In this document: positions 1-9,107 of the stretch, piece by piece
How the letters are laid out: every line of letters begins with the position of its first letter
Numbering within the stretch: position 1 is the first letter of the stretch
Assembly: GCA_964615975.1 (NCBI GenBank)
Contig: CAZTTH010000005.1
Span: 47,519 to 111,518 of the forward strand
Origin: CAZTTH01 sp964615975
GTDB taxonomy: Bacteria; Verrucomicrobiota; Lentisphaeria; JABSQK01; JAJFLO01
Length of the DNA: 64,000 nucleotides
Direction: 5' to 3'
Notes under the pieces: model-generated
Databases searched by the model: none
Told to the model about the DNA's origin: nothing
What the model saw: the letters and a program-made list of their open reading frames with translations, nothing else
Translations under genes and position numbers: made by a program

Positions 1-819
1 CACTTGTCCACCGCTATTGATAACGGGAAATTCCATGGATTTATTGGTCGTCGCCCACACGATATTACCGGCGCTGTCCACCCATTCGGCATAAAGCACC
101 TGCTCATCGATGGAGCAGGGAAAAACCGCGTACTCAACCTCCAGACCGGTACGCAACCACTCCAGGCCGAGAGCAAAACGATCCGGGTCTGGGGTTTTCC
201 GCTTGCCGTCGTAGGCGCCCGCCTTGATCATCACCGCGTTAAAGATGTGGTGCCGGACACTGGCCTCTGATAAGGTCATTCCCTTTATTTCCGGGCGCAT
301 CAATCCGACATCATCCACCCACTGCCCAATCTCAAGCAAATGTTTGCAGAACTGATGATGGGGATTCGCGCTGTCATCGTCGTCGAACATGAATTTGTGA
401 TGATAAAATGAAATCGCCGATCCCAGGCAGCCATGGAAAGTCTTGTGCCTGGCAATGATTCGATTGAAGGCATTCTGTTCGGTCTGATCGAAGCGATTCG
501 GATCAAGTTTCCAGCCGCGCAAATTCATCAGTTCATGACGAAATGGCGGCATCAGGCTGATCAAACCGCTGGTGATGTCGCCCACCGGCAGAGTCGTGCC
601 ATAATCGGGACGCAGGGCATCCACAATCTTTTGCGTCGAACCGCCGTTGTCAGAACCATTGGTGAGGAAACAGAGATGGCGCCATCCGTGTTTTTGGGCA
701 TACGGCCCGACAACTTTCGGACATGACCCGCCCCCGAATGACATGAGATCATATTGTGCCTGCCGCCGTTGTTTCCGGAAATCCTCAATGGAGATAAATG
801 TTTTTGCGGATGTCGCCAT
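1..819 (-). CDS. CofD/YvcK-like protein, 5' part (runs off left edge)
   Basis: An open frame starts at the ATG at 819 (reverse strand) and stays open for 273 codons to base 1, so the C-terminus lies outside the window. The N-terminal part carries a glycine-rich loop GGGS (residues 29-32), SDNGGS (56-61) and PVGD (78-81), in the order and spacing of the nucleotide-binding fold of the CofD/YvcK family. That family includes 2-phospho-L-lactate transferase and the gluconeogenesis factor YvcK, which affects cell-wall precursor metabolism. A His-rich stretch follows near residues 140-155. It lacks the archaeal-type context needed to call coenzyme F420 synthesis, so a YvcK-like regulatory role is as likely. 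The family call is by motif only and the substrate is unknown. The gene is divergent from the restriction-modification pair. Confidence 0.72.
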   Translation of the reverse strand, partial: MATSAKTFISIEDFRKQRRQAQYDLMSFGGGSCPKVVGPYAQKHGWRHLCFLTNGSDNGGSTQKIVDALRPDYGTTLPVGDITSGLISLMPPFRHELMNLRGWKLDPNRFDQTEQNAFNRIIARHKTFHGCLGSAISFYHHKFMFDDDDSANPHHQFCKHLLEIGQWVDDVGLMRPEIKGMTLSEASVRHHIFNAVMIKAGAYDGKRKTPDPDRFALGLEWLRTGLEVEYAVFPCSIDEQVLYAEWVDSAGNIVWATTNKSMEFPVINSGGQV

Positions 820-1064
820 TTTTCTGTCTCTGTTTAGTTTTTATGGATAAATTAAATCCAGATCTGTGATAACGCTTATTAGCTGGACAAAATTACATGG
901 AAGAGAATAGAATTAAACCCCATAAGCATGAAAGTACTTTTACTGGTTGTTTCTTGAGTACATGCATTCATTGATTAAAGCAATTTTTTGGGTAGTATTT
1001 ATAGTATTTTCTTAATAACGTAATTATTCCCACTATGTTCTAATGATAGTTTCAACTAAATTCA
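820..1064. other. Divergent intergenic region, AT-rich
   Basis: This 245-bp AT-rich spacer separates the leftward CofD-like gene from the rightward restriction-modification pair and must hold both promoters. No convincing small gene is visible. Confidence 0.6.
971..998 (+). promoter_or_regulatory. Possible sigma-70-type promoter for the restriction-modification pair
   Basis: TTGATT at 971-976 and TAGTAT at 993-998 are separated by 16 bp, about 80 bp before the first gene of the pair. Both hexamers deviate from consensus and the region is AT-rich, so chance matches are expected. An alternative -10, TATAGT, lies at 1000-1005. Confidence 0.25.
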
Positions 1065-1079
1065 ATGGGGAAATGCTCA

Positions 1080-2000
1080 ATGGCGAAAAATCCAACATTA
1101 CAGCCTTATCCACGAATGAGTGAAACCCTCTTATCAAGTTCTTTTCTATTTCCAATTTTTACTCCTCCCATGTCCGAAAATTTACTTTCGCAAGCGATAG
1201 AAAGAGCATTTGAACGTTCTTTGAAAAACAAGCAAGGGAAAAAACGAGAAATTTTAATGACTCCAACCGAATTGGTTGATCGTTGTATTCAACATTTACG
1301 AGAAAGAAGCGATCCTATTTTAGGACCATATTTTGTCAGCAAATGTAACATCAATGATCTTTTCGCATTTGATGCGATTAGCCATGAAATGCAACGCAAT
1401 CGGATGACAATAGGAATATTTTATCAATTTCTTATATTGGAATTGATGAGACAAAGATGGCAGGTATTTGATGGATCGCGGGAAGGAGACATAGTCGCTG
1501 ATATTTCAACTCCCACTTTTAAGATTGGGATGCGATTATATATGTCAATAAAAAAGTCTTCCGATACTGTAGGAGGACAAGATGTAGGTGGAGTGATTAA
1601 TCGACTTGAAAAACTGGCAAAAGAAGAGAAAAATTTAAACCGTCCATATCTATGTGTTATAGGTGTGGCAACACCATCCAAGGGAAAAATCAAGGAGTTC
1701 GACAAAGATCGACAGATAAAATATAATATTCATAGTATGCCATATTCACTGAATTGTGAATACTGGGGACCAGGTTTTATATTTCCTTACGTTACCGGCA
1801 GAGATCCCTTTGATATTTATCTCATGGCAATCAAACAAGTAGCTGACTACATCCCATTTTTATCCCTTGAATACCGGAATGAATGTACTGAAATATTGAG
1901 ATCAAAAATTAATACATTGGGACTTCTACGTGACGACAAAACCATTGACCCAGAAAAATTCCTCCGCTTTCAATTGGGAAGAAAAATCAGTCGAATCTAA
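1080..2000 (+). CDS. Putative type II restriction endonuclease
   Basis: I do not recognise a named family in this 306-residue protein. The call rests mainly on its position: it overlaps the start of a DNA methyltransferase by 71 bp in the same orientation, a classic restriction-modification layout. Residues near 135-165 read EGDIVAD, then a beta-strand ending MSIKKS, then GGQDVGGV. This could be a PD-(D/E)xK-type core with the aspartate in EGDIVAD and a lysine in SIKK, but the assignment is tentative. The start is taken at ATG 1080, because GGGGA at 1067-1071 sits at good spacing before it; the ATG at 1065 would overlap that ribosome site. The gene is more AT-rich than its neighbours, as expected for acquired DNA. 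It could also be another methyltransferase-linked accessory protein. Confidence 0.6.
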   Translation: MAKNPTLQPYPRMSETLLSSSFLFPIFTPPMSENLLSQAIERAFERSLKNKQGKKREILMTPTELVDRCIQHLRERSDPILGPYFVSKCNINDLFAFDAISHEMQRNRMTIGIFYQFLILELMRQRWQVFDGSREGDIVADISTPTFKIGMRLYMSIKKSSDTVGGQDVGGVINRLEKLAKEEKNLNRPYLCVIGVATPSKGKIKEFDKDRQIKYNIHSMPYSLNCEYWGPGFIFPYVTGRDPFDIYLMAIKQVADYIPFLSLEYRNECTEILRSKINTLGLLRDDKTIDPEKFLRFQLGRKISRI

Positions 2001-3003
2001 TACGACTCCCTATTGCTGTATTACTTATGGAGATTCAAAATCGGCATTGTCCGTTTTTCAAGATTGCATTGATTTGATCGTTACTTCTCCTCCATATGCC
2101 GATGCACGAAAAAACCATTATGATAGTTTTCACCCTAAACATTTCCCTGAGTGGTTGGCTTCATTTCATAAAGCATTTTGGAATGCACTTAAACCTTCTG
2201 GAAGTTTGGTTATTAATATTAAAGACAAGGTTGTTGATGGAGTGCGCTGTCATTATGTATGGAAAACCATTGAGAAATTAGAATCATTAGGATGGTATTG
2301 TATTGATGATTATATCTGGCATAAAACGAATCCTATGCCAGGTCATTGGCCAACTCGATTGCGAGATGGCTGGGAATATTGTTTCCATTTAGCAAAATCT
2401 AAAAAACCGTATATCAATCAGAATGAGGTGCGCATCCCTGTTGGAGAATGGGCAAAATCTCGTTTGGATAAACTTGGCGAGAATGATTTAAAGCGACATA
2501 ATTCTGCCAATAATAGCGGTTTTGGGCGAGATATTTCTCGGTGGGTTGGGAAAAAAGACGTCTTGCCATCAAATGTTATAAGTTTAGCCTTGGTTGGCAA
2601 GGACAAGGGGCATCCTGCGGTATTTCCCATTGAACTTCCACAATTTTTTATAAAGTTGCTTTGTCCTCCCCATGGACTAGTGGCAGATCCTTTCTCTGGA
2701 AGTGGCTCCACTGGAATTGCAGCATTGGCCTTGAAAAAGGATTGCATATTAATTGACAATAATGCAAATTTTTGCCGTCTTGCTTATGAGCGCATACTTA
2801 ATGAATCGAAATTGCCACAAGATCATCTCTTCCTATCACCGAACACTCCTCAAATCATATCAAAAGCGGACAACAATAAAATTAAATATCAACCTCTATT
2901 AGACATTCTCGAGACTGATATCAACTATGTATCTGAGTCGAACAAGATTAACGAAATGGAATTCCAACGACAACTAAAACAACGTCATTTATCCACTACA
3001 TAA
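1930..3003 (+). CDS. Site-specific DNA methyltransferase (beta-class, N4-cytosine or N6-adenine)
   Basis: This 357-residue enzyme would transfer a methyl group from S-adenosylmethionine to an exocyclic amino group in DNA, protecting host sites from the upstream nuclease. The catalytic motif IV, TSPPY, is at about residues 52-56. The AdoMet-binding motif I, DPFSGSGSTG, is near residue 254, so the order is catalytic then AdoMet-binding, the beta arrangement. Other family landmarks are KPSGSLVINI (about 95-104), IWHKTNPMPG (about 133-142) and FPIELPQFFIKL before motif I. The variable middle section (about 175-225) should contain the target recognition region. SPPY is more common in N4-cytosine enzymes, but the target base cannot be decided from sequence. 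Its start lies 71 bp inside the upstream gene, suggesting translational coupling. Composition is AT-rich. Confidence 0.88.
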   Translation: MTTKPLTQKNSSAFNWEEKSVESNTTPYCCITYGDSKSALSVFQDCIDLIVTSPPYADARKNHYDSFHPKHFPEWLASFHKAFWNALKPSGSLVINIKDKVVDGVRCHYVWKTIEKLESLGWYCIDDYIWHKTNPMPGHWPTRLRDGWEYCFHLAKSKKPYINQNEVRIPVGEWAKSRLDKLGENDLKRHNSANNSGFGRDISRWVGKKDVLPSNVISLALVGKDKGHPAVFPIELPQFFIKLLCPPHGLVADPFSGSGSTGIAALALKKDCILIDNNANFCRLAYERILNESKLPQDHLFLSPNTPQIISKADNNKIKYQPLLDILETDINYVSESNKINEMEFQRQLKQRHLSTT

Positions 3004-3070
3004 ATGTGGATTAGAGAAGATCTAAGAATATAAATTTATCCCTTGAATTTCGGCTTCATTATTCTCCATG

Positions 3071-3829
3071 CTACCTCACCCCATGTTTCTTCAGTATCGC
3101 CTCCACTCTCTGAACATCCGCGGGGACATCGACGCTGGCGGTTTCGCCGGTTCCCTCGGCTACCACCACCAGAATTCTGCCGCCATTTTCCAACACCCGC
3201 AATTGCTCCAGGCTCTCGCTCAGCTCCAGGGGAGTTTGCGGCCAGGAGATCATTTGGTTGAGAAAGGATTTGCGGTAGGCGTAGATGCCCCAATGCTTTA
3301 ACGGCTGATAAGGAAAGTGTCCGGCAGTGCGGTAATTCGGGATCGGGGAACGACTGAAGTAGAGAGCGTTGCCATCCTTGTCAATGACCACTTTGACAAT
3401 ATTGGGATCGTGAAAGGCCGGATCCGTCGGCGCCAGCGGCACGGCGATCGTACCCATTGGCGCGCTTGGATTCGCCAGCATCCGGTCAATTAAATCGTTG
3501 ATTGGCGCCGCCGGCATCAAGGGCTCATCCCCTTGAAAATTGATGACCAGATCGACGTCGAGATCGCGCACCGCTTCAGCGATTCGATCCGTGCCCGTGG
3601 CATGAGTGGCGGCTGTCATCATTGCCTCACCACCAAAACCTTTGACACAGTCAAAGATTCTTTGGTCTTCAGTGGCGACCAATTTTTTTCCGGCATGTAA
3701 TTGCCGGGCGACATCATAGACCCATTGCACCATCGGCTTGCCGGCGATGGGTGCCAACGGCTTGCCGGGAAATCGTTGTGCCTGATAGCGGGCGGGAATT
3801 ACGATTACGACTCGTTGATAATCTGCCAT
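3071..3829 (-). CDS. kdsB: 3-deoxy-manno-octulosonate cytidylyltransferase (CMP-KDO synthetase)
   Basis: It activates KDO with CTP to give CMP-KDO, the donor for lipid A-KDO assembly in the cytoplasm, so the organism should make lipopolysaccharide. The N-terminus has IPARYQAQRFPGKPL, the nucleotide-binding signature, followed by GKPMVQWVYD. The metal/substrate motif NFQGDEPLMP lies near the middle, and a KHWGIYAYRKSFL segment matches the C-terminal part of the family. At 252 residues it has normal length. The frame is open 15 codons further upstream, but the internal ATG at 3829 is preferred: AAGGAA lies at good spacing before it and the protein then begins just before the first beta-strand. 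It is convergent with the methyltransferase. Confidence 0.95.
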   Translation of the reverse strand: MADYQRVVIVIPARYQAQRFPGKPLAPIAGKPMVQWVYDVARQLHAGKKLVATEDQRIFDCVKGFGGEAMMTAATHATGTDRIAEAVRDLDVDLVINFQGDEPLMPAAPINDLIDRMLANPSAPMGTIAVPLAPTDPAFHDPNIVKVVIDKDGNALYFSRSPIPNYRTAGHFPYQPLKHWGIYAYRKSFLNQMISWPQTPLELSESLEQLRVLENGGRILVVVAEGTGETASVDVPADVQRVEAILKKHGVR

Positions 3830-3918
3830 ATGAAAAATTCCTTTGGGTTTCAATGTAAACGTGGATTTTAACATTTCACATCTGTTACGTCAATGTTTTC
3901 ATGATCCATGACCTCCGC

Positions 3919-5007
3919 TTAAGATAACGCATACCATCTCGGATTGACGATCGGCGGGCGGCCCGAAATCAGATCGCCAAGCAGTCGGGCGGAACCATTG
4001 GCCAATAACAGTCCATTGCGAAAATGAGCGGTATTGAGGTACAACCCTTGATGTCCCGGAACCGCCGATATTACCGGCAGCGGGGAATTCGCCCCTGGCC
4101 GCAGTCCGGCCCAATGTTTTTCCACCGGGCAATCCGCCAGGAGCGGTAACATGCTGCACGCCGCCTGATGCAATTGGGCATATGCCTCGGCCGTCGGCGA
4201 TTTGTCAAAACCAACATCTTCCAGGGTACTTCCAGCCAACACCCGGCCGTCCCGACGCGGAATGAGATAGTGATCTCCCCGGACTAAAATGGGAAAACGT
4301 TTATTCGCTGGCCCCTGAAAGAGCAGTATCTGACCGCGTATAGGTTTGATCTCGAGTCGCGGCACAAACGGTTTGATCAACGACGATGACCAGGCGCCGG
4401 CGGCAACGACGATCACATCGCCATGAAAGTCCTGGTCCGTGGTTTTTACGCCCGTGATTCTTTTTTTGTCGCTGACAATTTGTTGTACTTCACAATGCGT
4501 CATGATATTGACTCCCAGGATTTCGCCATAGCGTTGCAGGGCTTTCATCAATCGGGGATTGCGCACCTGACTTATTTCAGGCAGGAAAATAGCATCGTCC
4601 TGCCAGGCGGGATTTAAATCGGGCACCCGATTAAATATTTCGTCACCGGCAATGAAACGGATTTCCTTGCCGGTGGATTTCGCCCATTCCACTGCCCGTT
4701 TTTTTTGCGCCGGATCAAGGATCAACATCCCGCTGTTTTCCAGTTCGGGATCAATGGCAGTGGCTGCCTGTGTTTCCTTGATTAATCCCGGATAATGCGC
4801 TTGCGACCAGTCTATCAACGCCCTTCCCGCCGATGGATAATTCCAGGGATGCATTGGCGAGAGAATGCCGCCGCCCGCCCATGAAGCTTCCTGCCCGATC
4901 TGGCCGCGCTCCAAAACCAGAACTTCAGCGCCGGATTTGCGCAATTCGATGGCGCTCATCAGGCCGATGATTCCGCCGCCAATGATAATGATTTTGCATT
5001 TTGCCAT
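3919..5007 (-). CDS. thiO: FAD-dependent amino acid oxidase, glycine oxidase (ThiO) type
   Basis: This 362-residue protein belongs to the D-amino acid oxidase fold. The N-terminal dinucleotide loop GGGIIGLMSA begins at residue 10, and an acidic residue ends the second strand (VLVLERG). The segment EASWAGGGILSP is typical of glycine oxidase ThiO. The C-terminal GLRPGANSPLPVI and FRNGLLLA motifs are the substrate and FAD-binding end of the family. ThiO oxidises glycine to iminoacetate for the thiazole of thiamin, but no other thiamin gene is nearby. Related enzymes act on sarcosine or D-amino acids, so the exact substrate is inferred. No strong ribosome site precedes the ATG. It lies 89 bp upstream of kdsB on the same strand and may be co-transcribed. 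Confidence 0.8.
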   Translation of the reverse strand: MAKCKIIIIGGGIIGLMSAIELRKSGAEVLVLERGQIGQEASWAGGGILSPMHPWNYPSAGRALIDWSQAHYPGLIKETQAATAIDPELENSGMLILDPAQKKRAVEWAKSTGKEIRFIAGDEIFNRVPDLNPAWQDDAIFLPEISQVRNPRLMKALQRYGEILGVNIMTHCEVQQIVSDKKRITGVKTTDQDFHGDVIVVAAGAWSSSLIKPFVPRLEIKPIRGQILLFQGPANKRFPILVRGDHYLIPRRDGRVLAGSTLEDVGFDKSPTAEAYAQLHQAACSMLPLLADCPVEKHWAGLRPGANSPLPVISAVPGHQGLYLNTAHFRNGLLLANGSARLLGDLISGRPPIVNPRWYALS

Positions 5008-5330
5008 TTTATTTCGCCGCTATTTTCATCTGGCAAAATATGCCGGTTGGGAATGAATCGAAAAGGGGAAAAACGTAAAACTAGAATTCTCAAGGTCAAG
5101 CCATGAATACAGCACGACCGCTGACGGCATGGTATGTGTTTGGCACCGGTTGGAGTACAGTCCCGCGGGCGGGCTGCCGCACAGCATTGAACGTCCAACC
5201 GCAGCCTGATCCTGCCGTTTGGAGAAGGACACCAACACTAATTACCCTCAATGATTATGCGAAACACATACACGGCATGATACCGTCAGCGGCCGTGGAG
5301 ATTGATTAATCCTGTTTTTAATCTGTCATT
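5008..5330. other. Intergenic region without recognisable gene
   Basis: About 320 bp lie between the CxxC protein and the ThiO-like gene. Short frames on both strands lack recognisable products. I tested it by eye for a tRNA (T-loop and acceptor complementarity) and found none. Confidence 0.5.
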
Positions 5331-5567
5331 TTACTTCAACGCTGACAGATTAGCGCCGAAGTTGATATGAAACGCCTTGCCGTCCAACACCAGAGCGGGA
5401 ACGGATTTGACGCCTGCCTTTTCCGCGTCCTTGATCTTGGCCTTATCCTTGCCCAAATGGATGATTTCCACTTCATATTTCTTGCTGTCCAATGCCTTCG
5501 CGATATTGGTTTCCGCTTCGACACATACCGGACATCCTGCATGATAGAACTTTGCTTTTGCTGCCAT
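5331..5567 (-). CDS. Small glutaredoxin/thioredoxin-like protein with CPVC motif
   Basis: This is a 78-residue cytoplasmic protein with the dithiol motif CPVC at residues 12-15, right after the first beta-strand (AKFYHAG), and SVPALVLDG near residue 57, where thioredoxin folds carry the cis-proline. The size fits a minimal glutaredoxin-like fold. It probably reduces or exchanges disulfides, but the partner is unknown. AGGAGA lies a few bases before the ATG, giving good start support. It stands alone, divergent from the ABC-F gene, so context adds nothing about its target. Confidence 0.8.
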   Translation of the reverse strand: MAAKAKFYHAGCPVCVEAETNIAKALDSKKYEVEIIHLGKDKAKIKDAEKAGVKSVPALVLDGKAFHINFGANLSALK

Positions 5568-5873
5568 ATAGTTATCTCCTGATTGATTTTTATTGTTATT
5601 TATGATTGATTGAAATTGTTATCACCAACAGAATTTAAGCGCTTAATCGAACCGGTTAGAGTATCGTATTTACACGCGGGTTTCATGATTCTTTATGATT
5701 TTACTCCATTCGCCAAAAAGTATTTTGCACGGTTTGATCTCATAACGATCTCAAAAAGGGTTTAAGCCGCATCCAGAGCGACCAGCCGCTTTTCATTTGG
5801 GATCGATAGATTCCATAAGTATCCCGCTTCGTTTTCTCATCATGTTAATTTTAAGAACAGGATTTATTTTCAC
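5568..5873. other. Divergent intergenic region
   Basis: This 306-bp spacer between the leftward CxxC gene and the rightward ABC-F gene should hold both promoters. A perfect palindrome AAGCGCTT lies near 5637-5644. No gene or known leader RNA was recognised. Confidence 0.45.
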
Positions 5874-7724
5874 ATGCTCGCGATTCGTCATCTGACTAAA
5901 TCTTTTGGTCCCAGAGTCATCTTTAACAATGTCTCGCTTCGCCTTAGTCCGGGATCACGCGTCGGCCTGGTTGGTCCCAATGGTTCCGGCAAAACCACAT
6001 TGCTGCGCTTGATCGTCGGGGAGGAGGAAGCGGATCAAGCAGTCATTAAAATCCGCCGGGGCGCCCGTTGCAGTTATCTCCCCCAGCAGTTGGAGACCAT
6101 TGACCTGGGAACCATTCTCGAGATTGTCAAACAAGACCGGCATGAAAATCATGTGGCGGAACGCCTGCTAGCCGGATTGGGGTTCTCTACTGACGAAATG
6201 AACCAGACGCTCACTTCCTTTTCAGGTGGTTATCGGATGCGTGTCGCTCTCGCCCGCATGTTGATCAATACTCCCGATCTGCTGCTGCTGGACGAACCGA
6301 CCAATCATCTCGACGCTCAGACCCTGCGCTGGTTCGAGAACTTCCTGCTTGATTCGGGATATACCCTCCTGGTAGTCAGTCATCATATCGATTTCTTGAA
6401 TCGCATTGCCACTCACATCTGGGAAATCAGCGGCGAAACTATCCGGGTCTATACCGGCAATTACAGTGATTACCAGCGGATTCGCGCCGCCCATACTTCG
6501 CAATTGGAGGCCGCCGCCAAAAATCAGGAGAAGCATTTAAATCAGGCACAAACATTTATCGATCGTTTTCGTTACAAGCGAACCAAGGCGCGGCAAGTGC
6601 AATCGAAGCTCAAGCAATTGGAAAAGATCAAACGCATCGAATTGGAAAAACCCTCCCGCAAGATCAGGTTTGCTCTGCCGGTCCCGCCCACCAGCGGCCA
6701 TCTGGTGCTGAAACTGGCCGACATCGCGAAAGCCTATGATGACAAGGTGATATACAATGATCTCTCGCTTGAAGTCGAACGGGGAGAGCGGGTCGCCATA
6801 TTAGGCGAAAATGGCGCCGGGAAAAGCACGTTGCTGAAAATTTTGGCCGGGGTACTGCCATTTGATTCCGGGGAACGTCAAATCGGGCATAATGTGACCC
6901 TCCACTATTTCTCGCAGCATCAATTGGAGATACTGAAATCCCATCATACCATTCTGGAGTCAATCTCGGAAGCCGCCCAGGCGGGTGATCTCCTCTGGCT
7001 GCGCAATGTCGCGGGGTGTTTTCTCTTCAGCGGCGACGATCAATTCAAAACCATCGATCTGCTCAGCGGCGGCGAGAAAAGTCGTGTCGCCCTGGCGCGC
7101 ATGCTGGTGAATCCTGCCAATACCCTGTTGCTCGATGAGCCGACCAATCACCTTGATCCGGAAGCAGTGAATGTTCTGACTCAGGCGTTGATGGAGTATC
7201 CCGGCACGATTGTGTTTATCTCCCACGATCCGATATTTCTTTCGCGATTAGCCACCAGAATCGTCGAAATAGAAGAGGGGCAGATGCGGAATTACCGCGG
7301 TGACTACGAATATTACCTCTGGAAACGCGCTTCCGAACTGGAGGAGCACGAGGCAGAGGAGCCGGCAACACCCGATCCGGCGGAAGATGCGAAAACCGCT
7401 AAAGCCAGGGATACCAGAAAAAAGGAGCTCTCCTCTGAAGAACAATCACGGCGGGAATTGGTCAAGACCCTGGCACGCCTGGAACGCCGCTTCCAACAAT
7501 TGGAGCAGACCATCGCCGTCTGCGAAAAATCCATCAACTCACTCAATGAGGAAATGAACCAGGACACGGTCTGCCGTGACTACACCCGCTGGCAAACGCT
7601 TAAGGAACAATACGATCGTCAGGAAAGCGAACACCAGGCCGCCATCAGTGAATGGGACTCACTCGATGATGCCATATCCCGGTTGCGTGATCAAATCACC
7701 CAGCTGGATAAGGGAAAGGGATAA
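5874..7724 (+). CDS. ABC-F family ATPase (Uup/YheS/EttA-like)
   Basis: The 616-residue protein has two ABC cassettes in tandem and no membrane segment, so it is a soluble ABC-F protein. These bind the ribosomal E site and act in translation quality control or antibiotic protection. The first Walker A is GPNGSGKTT (34-42), with SFSGGYRMRVALARM and LLLDEPTNHLD (about 117-146). A charged inter-domain linker follows (about 215-265, rich in Lys, Arg and Gln). The second Walker A is GENGAGKST (about 311-319), with LLSGGEKSRVALARM and LLLDEPTNHLD after it. Both glutamates after the Walker B aspartates are present, so both sites look catalytic. The last ~115 residues are charged and predicted coiled coil, as in Uup and YheS subfamilies. 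No close ribosome site is visible before the ATG. Confidence 0.93.
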   Translation: MLAIRHLTKSFGPRVIFNNVSLRLSPGSRVGLVGPNGSGKTTLLRLIVGEEEADQAVIKIRRGARCSYLPQQLETIDLGTILEIVKQDRHENHVAERLLAGLGFSTDEMNQTLTSFSGGYRMRVALARMLINTPDLLLLDEPTNHLDAQTLRWFENFLLDSGYTLLVVSHHIDFLNRIATHIWEISGETIRVYTGNYSDYQRIRAAHTSQLEAAAKNQEKHLNQAQTFIDRFRYKRTKARQVQSKLKQLEKIKRIELEKPSRKIRFALPVPPTSGHLVLKLADIAKAYDDKVIYNDLSLEVERGERVAILGENGAGKSTLLKILAGVLPFDSGERQIGHNVTLHYFSQHQLEILKSHHTILESISEAAQAGDLLWLRNVAGCFLFSGDDQFKTIDLLSGGEKSRVALARMLVNPANTLLLDEPTNHLDPEAVNVLTQALMEYPGTIVFISHDPIFLSRLATRIVEIEEGQMRNYRGDYEYYLWKRASELEEHEAEEPATPDPAEDAKTAKARDTRKKELSSEEQSRRELVKTLARLERRFQQLEQTIAVCEKSINSLNEEMNQDTVCRDYTRWQTLKEQYDRQESEHQAAISEWDSLDDAISRLRDQITQLDKGKG

Positions 7725-7855
7725 CCTGAGTGTTGGGAGTGAATCCCTGCAGGACATCCAGAAAAGTGCCGGCAGGTTGATACCAATGTGCCACTGGTTG
7801 GGAAAAACACCGCTGTTGGGGATTACTTAAAGGGACTCTTTTTCCTCTCCCCACC

Positions 7856-9082
7856 TCAATCCATGTAAACAAAATGAGAACGATTGAGGTAGACGACCGG
7901 TTTTTCATCCACCCGCCAGTGACGCGCCAGGCCGGGATCGCCAACATGCTTTTGGGCGACCCGACAAATGCTCGCCAATAATCCGATTGATGCCCAGGTC
8001 ATGAGGATATTCGACCCGCCATAGCTGATCAATGGCGCGGTAACGCCGGTAGTCGGCATGAAGCCGCTGACGACACTGATATTGATAATGGCATGCAATC
8101 CGATCGCCACCCCGATGCCAAACGCCAACAGCACGCCTTCACGATCAATCGCCAGCGCCGCGATGGCAAAAGCCACACCGACCAAGAACAGGTATAAAAA
8201 CAATATTCCGATGACCGAGCCATAGCCCAATTCTTCACCGACAATCGCCATGATAAAATCAGTATGCGCTTCCGGCAGGTAATATTCTTTCATCCGGCTG
8301 CGATTGAATCCGATGCCATGCCATGAACCCGATCCCAATGCCAATTGTGAATGATATAATTGATACCCTGAACCTTCCTTAAATTTTTCCGGATTCCGGA
8401 AGGTGGTAAGCCGCGATAAGCGTTCCGGACTGATGGCGATCACCGCCGCGATCATCCCGGTCCCAATCAGGATCATGCCGATAAACCAGCGCAAGCGCAC
8501 CCCCGCGACAAACAACATCGCCACGATGACCATTGCCGTGATACAGGTAATACTCAGGCTGCCACCCAACAGGATTGCGATCAAAACCAGACTGACAATG
8601 ATACCAGGATAAAACAAGCCATAACGGAAGGACAATACATAGCGCGGATTGGCGCCATAATAGCGCGCCAGAAACAGAATAATCGCCAGTTTGGCGAATT
8701 CCGATGGCTGGAGTGAGCGCCCCCCGATTTTCAACCAGCGATAGGCGCCCTTGGTGGCGCCTTCGCCGACCAGCGGGAATTTCGCTAAAACCGAATCCGG
8801 CACTCCGAATATGGAAAGCAAATGGATGCCTGCCAGATAGATCAACGGCAGGCTGATAATCAACAACAAGACATGACTGACCGAACCCAGGTGGCGATAA
8901 TCCACCCGATAAAGTATCAGGGCGAGGATCAGTCCAACCGCCATCCACAATGCCTGTTGCTTAAGCTTCTGCTCTCCAAACATCGCTGAAGTGGTCGAAT
9001 AAAGCATGACCAGGCCGATGATACTGAGAATTCCCACCACCCCCACCAGTGCGTACAAGGTATTGCGAATTTTATCGGACAT
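7856..9082 (-). CDS. SEDS-family peptidoglycan polymerase (FtsW/RodA)
   Basis: This is a 408-residue membrane protein with about ten hydrophobic segments. It has the family signatures YRWLKIGGRSLQPSEFAKLA and TTGVTAPLISYGGSN. FtsW and RodA are glycosyltransferases that polymerise lipid II together with a class B penicillin-binding protein, in division or elongation respectively. Sequence alone does not separate the two, and no partner transpeptidase is nearby. It begins 25 bp after the stop of recA on the same strand, so the two are probably co-transcribed. This pairing is unusual, because ftsW normally sits in the division and cell-wall cluster and rodA beside mrdA. Confidence 0.9.
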   Translation of the reverse strand: MSDKIRNTLYALVGVVGILSIIGLVMLYSTTSAMFGEQKLKQQALWMAVGLILALILYRVDYRHLGSVSHVLLLIISLPLIYLAGIHLLSIFGVPDSVLAKFPLVGEGATKGAYRWLKIGGRSLQPSEFAKLAIILFLARYYGANPRYVLSFRYGLFYPGIIVSLVLIAILLGGSLSITCITAMVIVAMLFVAGVRLRWFIGMILIGTGMIAAVIAISPERLSRLTTFRNPEKFKEGSGYQLYHSQLALGSGSWHGIGFNRSRMKEYYLPEAHTDFIMAIVGEELGYGSVIGILFLYLFLVGVAFAIAALAIDREGVLLAFGIGVAIGLHAIINISVVSGFMPTTGVTAPLISYGGSNILMTWASIGLLASICRVAQKHVGDPGLARHWRVDEKPVVYLNRSHFVYMD

Positions 9083-9107
9083 ATGCAGAGGGTTATGGGG
9101 TTATGGT

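Noticed and set aside
5103..5309. 68-codon plus-strand frame with AAGG before its ATG
   Set aside because: No recognisable domain, and composition is not gene-like; a tRNA reading of the same region also failed.
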